Source of the DNA: Betaproteobacteria bacterium
GTDB taxonomy: Bacteria > Pseudomonadota > Gammaproteobacteria > Burkholderiales > SG8-39
Length of the DNA stretch: 64,000 nt
NCBI GenBank assembly: GCA_016713125.1
Contig: JADJPT010000002.1
Location: forward strand, 186,001 to 250,000
Direction of reading: 5' to 3'
Under the pieces are notes generated by a model, which saw only the letters and a program-made list of their open reading frames with translations, did not search any database and was not told the DNA's origin. Positions 35,663 through 43,962 of the stretch are shown here, piece by piece. A program made the position numbers and the translations under genes. Within the stretch, counting starts at the first letter, position 1, and the number at the start of each line of letters is the position of its first letter.

Positions 35663-38600
35663 CTACTCGACTTCCTGCAACACCGGCGCGGTGTAACCGT
35701 ACAGGCGCGCGGCTTCGGCGCGCGAGACGTACTCGTACTCGATGTCGCGCTCGACCATGCTGCGGCTGCGCTGCAGCGGATCGCCCAGCCCCGCGCCGCC
35801 CGGGATGTGGCAGGCCATCACCCCGCCCGGCGGCACGCTGACGTCGCCGCCGCCCACCTCTTCCTTGCCGTTGATGATCAGCTTGCCGTTGGGGCCGTCC
35901 AGGCCGCCCAGCAGGCCGGGCACCGGGAAATGGAAGCGTCCGCCGCGAAAGCCGATCAGCAGCGGGCCGTCCGGCCCCAGTTCGCCGCGCAACACCTCCA
36001 TCTCGAAGTGCTGGCCCAGACCGCCGCGGAAGCGTCCCGCGCCGGCCGAGTCCGGCCACAGCGCGCGGCACTTCACCAGCACCGGCAGTTCGCTCTCGAG
36101 GATCTCCGCCGGCGTGTTGCCGATGTTCACCGGGAAGGTCAGGCACGAAACGCCGTCCTGGTGGGCGCGCGCGCCCAGGCCGCCGTTGGCCGAGTTGAGC
36201 GGCGCGAACTGCGTGCCGTCGCGGCGCTTGCCGAAGATGTACTGCGCCCACAGCGGCGTGGACCCCGAGCCGGCGACCACGCGATCGGGCACCGCTTTGG
36301 CCATGGCGCTGAAGATCATCTCGGGCAGGAAGTTGCCGATGCTGGTGCGCGCGAACACCGGGGCCGGGAACTTCGCGTTCAGCACGCTGCCCTCTTCGGC
36401 GATGATGCGGATCGGCCGCAGCGAACCCTCGTTCAGCTGCACCGGCAGCTGCAGCAGCGCGCCGACTGCGAAGTTGGCGTAGGCGCTGGTGTAGCGCAGC
36501 GTGCAGTTCACCGCCGGCCGCACCTGCTGCGAGCTGCCGGTGAAGTCCACCGTCAGGCTGTCGCCGGCCACCGTGACCCTGACCTTGAGCACGATGCGCT
36601 CGCCGTCGATGATGTCGATCGGCGCCTCGTGCGTGTAGGCGCCGTCCGGGATGCGCTGGATCTCGGCGCGCGCGATCTCCTCGCTCCGGCGCACGATCTC
36701 GTCGGCCAGCGGCTGGAAGTCCGGCCAGCCTCGCTCGGTGCACAGTTCGCGCAGGCGGTCGCAGCCCACGTGGTTGGCCGAGCACTGCGCGCGCAGGTCG
36801 CCCAGCACGGTCTCGGCCAGGCGCACGTTGCTGGCGATGAAGCCGAACACGTCCTCGTTGGCCTGGCCGGCGCGGTACAGCTTGCACACCGGGATGCGCA
36901 GGCCTTCCTCGTAGTTGTCGCGGCTCAGCGTGGTGGCGCGCCGCCCGCCGATGTCGACGTGGTGCGCCGAACAGGCGGCGAAACCGATCAGCCGGCCGTT
37001 CAGGAAGGCCGGCGTGGCGGTGAAGATGTCGTTGTGGTGGCCGCTGCCCTTCCACGGGTCATTGCCGACCAGCACGTCGCCTTCGACCAGGCGTGTGCGG
37101 CGGCACCACCTCGAGCATGTGCTGCAGCATCGGCGCCAGGCCGCCGGCGATGCCCGGCGTGCTGTCGGTCGAGCGCAGCAGCAGTCGGCCCTCGGCGTCG
37201 AACACGCCGCAGGCGTAGTCGGCCACGTCGCGCACCACGGTGGAGAACGAGGTGCGCACCAGCGCCGCCGCGAGTTCGTCGACGCTGGAAGTCAGGCGGC
37301 GCCAGAGCATCTCCAGGCTCACCGCATCGAGTTCGCCGGCGGCCTCGCGGCTGCGCGCCGCGGCCTCTTCGGGCAACTGCACCACCAGGCTGCCGGAGGC
37401 GTCGACCGTCAGGCTGGCGCCCGCGCCGACGATGGTGGTGGACTCGGGTTCCTCGACGATGGCCGGGCCGACGATGCGGTGGCCGAGCAGGATGTCGCCG
37501 CGCTTGTACACGGCGTGCGGCAGGAACTTGCCGGCGATCGGGCAATAGGCCTCGCGCTGCGTGGACTCGGGCGCCGCCTTGCCGGCCTTGCGCCCCGCGG
37601 AGAACTCGTCGGCGAACTGCTTGCCCGGCGCGTAGGCCGTGACGCGCAGGTTCATGATCTCGAGTTCGAGCTCGTCGAACACGCGCCCGTAGAGCAGGAA
37701 ATACGATTTGTTGAAGGCGGCGCGCAGCGCCTGCGCGAAGTTGCCGTCGCCGGCGCCCAGCATGGCCGGCTCCACCGGCACCGCGATGTCGTAGCCCTGG
37801 CCCACGTAGCGCACGTCGGCGGCGCGCTCGAACCACACCGCATCGGGCTGCGTGCCGCGCGGCAGTCCGGCGCGCGCCTCGGCTTCCATCGCCGCATACA
37901 GGGTCTCGAGTTCGGCCGCGTCGGCGCGCGCGAGGCGGGTGCGATGGGTCTGCACGGTGTCGAACGAGGCCGGGGCGATCAGCATGCCGAAGGCCGAGGC
38001 CACGCCGGCGCGCGGCGGGATGATCAGCGTGCGCGCGCCGATGCGCCGCGCCAGGTCGTAGGCATGCACCGGGCCCGCGCCGCCGAAGGCGACCACCGCG
38101 CAGTTGCTCGGGCTCTCGCCCTTCTCGGCCACATAGACCTTGGCCGCGCTGGCCATGTTCTCGTTGACCAGGCTGTGGATGCCCCAGGCCGCCTGCGCCA
38201 TGCTCAGGCCCAAGACGTTGGCGAGCTTGGTCTCGATGGCCGCCGCCGCTTTGGCGCGGTCCAGCGACATGCGCCCGCCGAGGAAGTACGCCGGGTTCAG
38301 GTAGCCGAGCACCACGTCGGCATCGGAAACCGTGGGCTCGGTGCCGCCCTGGCCGTAGCAGACCGGGCCGGGATCGGCCGAGGCGCTCTCCGGGCCGACT
38401 TCCATGGTGCCCTTGGCGCTGCCCTTGGCGATGCCGCCGCCGGCGCCGATCTCCGTGAGGTCGACCACCGGGATGCGCACCGGGATGCCGCTGCCGCGCT
38501 TGAAGCGGTGCACGCGGTCGACTTCCAGCTGGTTAACGCGCGCGACCTTGCCCTCCACCACCAGGCACATCTTGGCCGTGGTGCCGCCCATGTCGAAGGC

Positions 38601-39452
38601 CAGCACCTTGTCGTGGCCGGCCAGGCGCGCGTAGTGCGCCGCGCCGATGGCCCCGGCCGCCGGGCCGGACTCGATGATCTGCACCGGAAAGCGGCGCGCC
38701 ATCTCGGAGGAATTCAATCCACCGCTCGATTGCATGAGCAGCAGTTCGCCCTTGAAACCGATCTGGGCCAGGCGCTGGTCGAGCTTCTGCAGGTATTTCT
38801 CCACCACCGGCTTGGCGTAGGCATTGACCACCGAGGTGGTCGAGCGCTCGTATTCCTTGAGTTCGCGCAGCACCTCGTGCGAGAGCGTGACCGGGATGCC
38901 CGGCGCGACGCGCGCGGCGATCTCGCCGATGCGCTTCTCATGCGCGGCGTTGGCGAACGAATTCAGCAGGCACACGGCGATCGACTGCGCGCCGCGCTCG
39001 AGCAGCAGCCTGAGCGCCTTCTCCACCGAGGCTTCGTCCAGCGGCACCAGCACCTCGCCGGAGGTGTGCACGCGTTCCTCGACTTCCAGGCGCAGCGGGC
39101 GCGGCACCAGGGGGTCGGGAAAGGTGATCTGCAGGTCGTTGCCGTCGTAGCGCTTCTCGCGGCCGATTTCGAGCACGTCGCGAAAGCCGCACGTGGTCAG
39201 CAGGCCGGTGCGCGCGCCCTTGCGCTCGATCACCGCGTTGATGACCAGGGTGGTGCCGTGCACCAGGGTCAGGGCCTGGGCCAGGGCGCCGGGCGACTGG
39301 CGCTCCAGGCCGAGCAGGCCGGTCTCGATCGCCAGCGAGGGGTCGGCAGGCGTGGTCAAGACCTTGTCCACGAAGACTTTTCCGCTTGCCTCGTCGATCA
39401 TCAGCAGGTCGGTGAAGGTCCCGCCGATGTCGCAGCCTATGCCTATGCCCAT
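35663..39452 (-). CDS. Fused hydantoinase/oxoprolinase HyuA-HyuB, one frameshift
   Basis: One reading frame runs from HyuA into HyuB with no stop between them. The HyuA part opens GIGIGCDIGGTFTDLLMID (ATP-binding, actin-like). It continues with VDLTEIGAGGGIAKG and ends near VVQLPEEAAARSREAAGEL, where the HyuB start DAVSLEMLWRRLTSSVDEL follows directly (about residue 705). HyuB then shows VGNDPWKGSGHHNDIF and NHVGCDRLREL. These ATP-dependent enzymes open hydantoin, oxoproline or N-methylhydantoin rings or carboxylate acetone-like compounds. A single extra C at 37089-37095 shifts the frame; removing it gives HTLVEGDVLVGNDPWKG. About 1,262 residues when joined. Confidence 0.88.
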
Positions 39453-39464
39453 GCCTACAGCCTC

Positions 39465-39507
39465 TTTGGTATACCAAACGAGGAATCAGTATACTTTGGT
39501 ATACCAA
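39465..39507. promoter_or_regulatory. Palindrome array: probable GntR operator of the hyuAB / FAD-oxidase promoters
   Basis: TTTGGTATACCAAA (39465-39478) and TTGGTATACCAA (39496-39507) are perfect palindromes, with a third core GTATAC at 39489-39494. Centres lie at 39471.5, 39491.5 and 39501.5, spaced 20 and 10 bases, so all face one side of the helix. The TATACT at 39490-39495 can be the -10 box of the FAD oxidase gene, which starts at 39510. The form matches FadR/VanR-type GntR operators. Confidence 0.75.
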
Positions 39508-39509
39508 GA

Positions 39510-40829
39510 ATGCCGGATCGGTTCGATTATGCAAACGCCCCAACCCGCCCACGCCAGGTCTACTGGGCCGCCACCACCCGCCACGACCCGCTGTTCCCCC
39601 CGCTGAAGGCCGACCTGGACATCGACGTCGCCATCATCGGCGGCGGCTTCACCGGGCTGGCGGCGGCCTGGCACCTGATGAAAGCCGGGCGCCGTTGCGT
39701 GGTCCTGGAGGCCAACCAGGTCGGCTGGGGCGCCAGCGGGCGCAACGGCGGCATGGCCGTGCCGCGCTACAAGCTCACCTTCCCGGAACTCGAGCGCAAG
39801 TACGGGCGCGACACCGCGCTGCTGATGCACCGCATCGCGCACGAAGGCCTGGACACGCTGGAACGCATCGTCATCGACAGCAAACTGGCCTGCGGCTTCA
39901 AGCGCCACGGCCACCTGACGCCGATCCAGAACGCCGTCGACGTGGCGCGCTTCGAGGCCGATGTGCGCTGGCTGGCCGAACACGCCGGCGACGCGGCGCC
40001 GCGCATGCTCGATGCCGGCGAGACCGCCGCGCGCCTGGGCACCGGGTTCTACCGCGCCGCCTACTTCGAGCCGCGCGGCGGCGGCATCCACCCGCTGGAG
40101 TACTGCCAGGCCCTGGCCGCCGTGCTGGCGGTGCGCGGCATGCACATCCATTGCGCCACCCCGGTGCAGTCCTGGCGCGCCACCGCGGACGAAGTGCTGC
40201 TGCAGACGGCGCACGGACGCGTGAAGGCGCGCGAACTGATCATCGCCACCAATGCCTACAGCGACCTCACCGCCTCGGGCAATGCCCTGAAACGCCGCGT
40301 GGTGCCGGTGGCCTCGGCCCTGATCGCCACCGCGCCCCTGCCCGAGCCGCTGCGCGCCAGCCTGATGGCCAAAGGCAACCTGGCCACCGACGCCAAGCGC
40401 CTGACCAACTACTACCGGCTGATGCCCGACGGGCGCTTCGTGTTCGGCGGGCGCGGCGGCGCCTCGACGCGCGCCGGCGACGGCGTGTACCGCCGGCTGG
40501 CGCGCGACATGGCGCACATCTTCCCGGCGCTGGCCGAGGCGCCGATCGAGCACCGCTGGTACGGGCTGGTGGCCGCCACGCTGGATTTCCTGCCGCGCAT
40601 CGGCAGGCTGGGGCCGCGCGTGGCCTATGCCATGGGCTACAACGGCCGCGGCGTGGCGCTGGCCGCGTTGCTGGGCGGCCGGCTCGCGGGGATGACCATG
40701 CAGCAGAACGTGAACCTGGGGCCGATCAGCGAGGGCGCCTTCGCGCCCATCCCCTTCCACGCGCTGCGCGTGCCGGCCAAGCAGGTCGCGATCAGCTGGA
40801 TGCAGCTGCGCGACAGGCTCGGCCTCTAG
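39510..40829 (+). CDS. FAD-dependent amine/amino-acid oxidase (DadA/PuuB-like)
   Basis: 439 residues. The FAD-binding motif is IDVAIIGGGFTGLAAAWHL followed by VVLEANQVGWGASGRNGG, a sequence characteristic of gamma-glutamylputrescine oxidase and related DAO-family enzymes. The C-terminal part has YRLMPDGRFVFGGRGG and AYAMGYNGRGVALA, the second FAD contact. It oxidises a C-N bond with oxygen or a quinone as acceptor. ATG 39510 comes three bases after an operator palindrome and has no Shine-Dalgarno sequence, so the transcript may be nearly leaderless. Divergent from hyuAB and probably co-regulated with it. Confidence 0.88.
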   Translation: MPDRFDYANAPTRPRQVYWAATTRHDPLFPPLKADLDIDVAIIGGGFTGLAAAWHLMKAGRRCVVLEANQVGWGASGRNGGMAVPRYKLTFPELERKYGRDTALLMHRIAHEGLDTLERIVIDSKLACGFKRHGHLTPIQNAVDVARFEADVRWLAEHAGDAAPRMLDAGETAARLGTGFYRAAYFEPRGGGIHPLEYCQALAAVLAVRGMHIHCATPVQSWRATADEVLLQTAHGRVKARELIIATNAYSDLTASGNALKRRVVPVASALIATAPLPEPLRASLMAKGNLATDAKRLTNYYRLMPDGRFVFGGRGGASTRAGDGVYRRLARDMAHIFPALAEAPIEHRWYGLVAATLDFLPRIGRLGPRVAYAMGYNGRGVALAALLGGRLAGMTMQQNVNLGPISEGAFAPIPFHALRVPAKQVAISWMQLRDRLGL

Positions 40830-40835
40830 GCGCGG

Positions 40836-41432
40836 CTACAGTTCGCGGATCTCGACCTTGCGGAAGCGGATCGTGCCGCCGGCCGACTGCAGGGCCACCG
40901 GCCCGCTCCTGTACTTGCCGTTGATCATGTCCACGGTCTGCACGCCGTTGAGCGTGACGGTCACGCGCTCGCCGCGCGCGACGATCTCGAACAGGTTCCA
41001 GCGATTGGCGGTCTTGGGATAAGGCTGTTTGAGCGCGGCGAAGTCGACGATGGCGCCCGAGCCGTAGCTCGGGTCCGGACGCTTGTCCCAGATGTTGACC
41101 TCGTAGGCGGTGGCCGCGCCCACCTTGGCCGGGTCGGCGCAGCGGATGAAGATGCCGCTGTTGGCGTTGTCGTCGCCCCAGAACTCGGCGCGGATCTCGA
41201 AGTCGGTGTACGACTTGGGCGAGACCAGATAGCCGCCCTTGCCGTTCTGCCCCTGCAGGATGGTCTTGTCGACGATGCTCCAGTTACCCTGGCCGAGCTG
41301 CTTCCACTCGATCGGCACGCGCGTGCCGTCGATCAGCGTCACCCACTCGCTGGGCAGGATGCTGGCGCAGCCGGAGAGGGAGGCGCCGGTGAGGGCGAGG
41401 GATGAAGCCAGGAAGGTGCGGCGGGTGGTCAT
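40836..41432 (-). CDS. DUF1080 (3-keto-disaccharide hydrolase-like) lipoprotein
   Basis: 198 residues. The N-terminus has a twin-arginine-type start (MTTRRTFLASSLAL) and a lipobox LSGC, predicting an exported lipid-anchored protein. The body is a concanavalin-like jelly roll: WSIVDKTILQGQNGKGGYL, DFEIRAEFWGDDNANSGIFIR and NRWNLFEIVARGERVTVTLNG are typical of DUF1080 proteins, some of which cleave 3-keto-glycosides. ATG 41432 is preferred over TTG 41444 because GGAG lies before it. It is the last host-like gene before the AT-rich island, with its 5' end facing it. Confidence 0.88.
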   Translation of the reverse strand: MTTRRTFLASSLALTGASLSGCASILPSEWVTLIDGTRVPIEWKQLGQGNWSIVDKTILQGQNGKGGYLVSPKSYTDFEIRAEFWGDDNANSGIFIRCADPAKVGAATAYEVNIWDKRPDPSYGSGAIVDFAALKQPYPKTANRWNLFEIVARGERVTVTLNGVQTVDMINGKYRSGPVALQSAGGTIRFRKVEIREL

Positions 41433-41523
41433 TGTTTTCTCCAATAGCTGACGAAAGCTCTTGTGGTGAACTCTTAGAAAGACTCAACGCAATCAATCAT
41501 CGCATTGGCAGAAACTAAAATCC

Positions 41524-41736
41524 CTAGTCGATTAGCCTTGCAACCAAACCCTTCAATATTGGGCCAAGCACCCCATTGTCCAGAAAGGCACCTACTTCTT
41601 TTCTAAGTTCCTTATTGTCAGCAAAGTTCAATCCTCCTCTTCGACATTCGAAATCGCGTGCCTCTCGATGACGCCAGCCGTTGTAACCTTCCCAAATAGT
41701 CTCGTTATAGGATTCCGGCTTAAATCCAGTCTTCAT
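41524..41736 (-). CDS. Small hypothetical protein in the AT-rich island, 70 residues
   Basis: Not recognised. The product (MKTGFKPESYNETIWEGYNGW...) is charged and soluble with a hydrophobic C-terminal helix (GAFLDNGVLGPILKGLVARL). It is AT-rich like the NACHT gene and starts 35 bases after that gene's reconstructed stop, on the same strand. No good Shine-Dalgarno sequence is seen. It may be a small partner or immunity-type gene of the NACHT locus, or the remnant of a longer gene. Confidence 0.45.
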   Translation of the reverse strand: MKTGFKPESYNETIWEGYNGWRHREARDFECRRGGLNFADNKELRKEVGAFLDNGVLGPILKGLVARLID

Positions 41737-41770
41737 GACGATACCGAATTGAACTTCAAACCCGAAATTC

Positions 41771-43827
41771 CTATTGAAATTTCTTCAAAGCACGGACGAG
41801 GGCATCTTCAGCGAAAGCTCGCTTTAGCTCAGATCTAGAACCTGTCCGGCGTATTGTGTCCAAGACATACTCTGCCTCTTTGAGGTGGAGCATCGGACAA
41901 TCTGAATATCCTCTCTCCGCGTGAATTGCGAAACTCAATGTCCCATCAAATGAGCAGTTCTTAAACGAAGTATCGCGTCAAAAATGCAATTTCTAAACTC
42001 TGCATCTGCCGTACTAGACCGGAACGAACTCGCAGCCCGAGAAATCAAACCGAACACCACCAGCTAGCGCTATTTGGGGAGAATCCCACCGGACGGCAAA
42101 ACCTCTGCCGCATAAAATTCTGCAAGCCGCGCAACCCGATCCCTCTTGTCGCTTTTGTCCAAAAGATTATTCACAAGATGAAACAGCGCCATCGATGATT
42201 GCCGCTGAACTTCAGAGTTCTCTTTATCGAAAATAATATCTCTCGCATGCGCGATAGCCGCGATCTTTGAGCGGTCTTCCATCCGGCGTACCTGATCGGT
42301 TAGCCAATCATGTCTGGGTTTTCCTGTCGAATGGATGAGCTTGGCACTTTTCGACCCCGGTCTCCTGGATAGACTCAACCCACTGGTAGAAATCGCGCCA
42401 CAAAGTACACCTTCAACACGTCGTACCTTGGCGCGAAACGTCCAGCATCTACACGATTTAGAAATACGTGATTCGTAAATCTTGAAATAACTCCAGAATC
42501 ACTAACTCCGCAAATGACTCCCAAGTAAACCTTAAGTTCATCGATAGAAAAGGTTTCATACTCGCGAAATAGTTCTTCAAACAGCATGAATTGCAATTGC
42601 GGCTCGAGGTCGAGAGACTGTCTTCGACTTTCACGTCGACAAATTCCGGTCAATAAATCCTCGAACGGATCGGATACGTATGGATTAACTTCAGCGTCTG
42701 AATTTTCATGCACGTACCGAGCAATCAGATCAAGAATAAATGGGATGCCGGAGAATCGCTCCTCGTTCGGGCCATCGCTCTTGAATCCCTCGTAAATTCC
42801 CCCGCTTATCTGACTTGATATCCGAAATGCCGTATCACGCTCCGCAGGGTTCTCGAGGCGGTTTGCGAAGTAGCGCTTCCGCTGATCATTGTCAAAACCA
42901 TTGAGCTTAAACAGTTCGATTCTGGAAAGATCGATCTCATCTTTCACCGAACTCCAGTAGGTTTCTCGCGCGGTGAGCAATATTCTTGCGTGCCCGTCCT
43001 CATCCTCAGGCGTCAATAGCTGAATCAGCTCTCCGATCACATCCTTCGGGCGAAAACTTGAGGATTGATTCAGGCATAGCTCGTCAAAGCCATCGAATAC
43101 AACCACAAATAGTCCTTCACGCACCAAGACTCGAAGTGCCGTTTCGTTCGAAAGAAGCCTGCCTGCATTCTCGAAGCAACTAGATATCGCAAGGTCCCAA
43201 AGCGTCTCCAAAGTAATGTTACTTTGCAGCAGATGGCGCCACTGCTCTGACTCAACGAGAATTGAATTGCCGAAGGGTCAAATCGCCGAATTCGGGAGGC
43301 CAGTATTCTGATACCGTTGTTTTTCCAACTCCGCCATTTGCTGTCAGTATCGCTATTGGAGAGTTCTTCTCTGTATTGATGCGCCCACCAAACCAAGAAA
43401 TTAAGAACTTTGTGGCGTCATGCGTAGTTTTCCCAGACTCTTGCTCAACACTCGGGTCAATAAAATACTCTTCCTCTTCGGCCAATGGCTTCCATGAAAA
43501 CTCCTTGAGAAAGCTATCTAGAAGTAGTTGCTTTGAAGTCCTGCTTTGTTTACCTCTAAAAGCTGAATTGGTTTGATCCAAGTTTCCGCAAGGGGGGGTA
43601 ACAATCACTTCATACCCGACCTCACCTGTTAGCGCACGCCAATCCGAGAGCGATGCAGGATTCGCCGCCTTTAAGGGGCACTTATGCTTCAAGTATAGGT
43701 AGTGTCCTGAGACTGTAGATACAGGAGTCTTATAGTCTGCGCGCCACAAATCCCCGTCTTCGTGCTCTTTAATTAGCTGTGTTGCGCTAGCGCCAAGCGT
43801 CAACAAGATCTCTTGAAAATGCTTCAC
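41771..43827 (-). pseudogene. NACHT (STAND) NTPase with pentapeptide-like C-terminus, broken by about seven indels
   Basis: Starts at GTG 43827 behind GGAG. An unrecognised N-terminal domain of about 160 residues (ITPPCGNLD-like and YFIDPSVEQES segments) precedes the NTPase. Walker A is ILTANGGVGKTTVSE, Walker B VVVFDGFDELC, sensor ARILLTARETYW, and the STAND G-x-P motif is RFSGIPFILDL. The end reconstructs as short repeats with central Phe (AEFRN, CIFDA, CSFDG), then KEAEYVLDTIRRTG and a stop at 41771. The frame changes near 43305, 43275, 42395, 42350, 42089, 42024 and 41962. NACHT proteins of this type act as anti-phage sensors. The gene is strikingly AT-rich compared with its neighbours, indicating transfer. 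As given it cannot make one protein. Confidence 0.75.
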
Positions 43828-43847
43828 GGGATATCTCCGCCTTAGGT

Positions 43848-43946
43848 TCAGATATTTGTAAAAGCTCGGCTTCTCTCGTATTCAACTAGATCCATTGGCA
43901 CATGACCACGTTGCACTAGGCAATCCGCCATATCCCAGATACTCAT
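43848..43946 (-). CDS. Possible leader peptide / very small ORF between CHAT and NACHT genes
   Basis: ATG 43946 to TGA 43848, 32 codons (MSIWDMADCLVQRGHVPMDL...). It begins 16 bases after the CHAT stop and ends 20 bases before the NACHT GTG, on the same strand, with AT-rich codon use. No Shine-Dalgarno sequence is evident. It could couple translation of the two larger genes or be chance. Confidence 0.3.
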   Translation of the reverse strand: MSIWDMADCLVQRGHVPMDLVEYERSRAFTNI

Positions 43947-43962
43947 TGAAAGCTTACAACAG

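Noticed and set aside
39432..39458. Repeated GCATAG/CCTATG units at the hyuA start considered as a regulatory repeat
   Set aside because: They encode the first codons (MGIGIG) of HyuA and are explained by coding.
36915..39509. A long plus-strand open frame running into the FAD oxidase gene
   Set aside because: Upstream of 39510 it is antisense to hyuAB and has no recognisable domain; the FAD-binding motif starts just after ATG 39510.
43848..43946. The 32-codon ORF considered as a toxin or antitoxin gene
   Set aside because: It has no ribosome site, no family similarity and no partner; kept only as a low-confidence small ORF.
41433..43962. The AT-rich block considered as a prophage or integrative element
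   Set aside because: No integrase, transposase, structural phage gene, tRNA or clear flanking direct repeats were seen.
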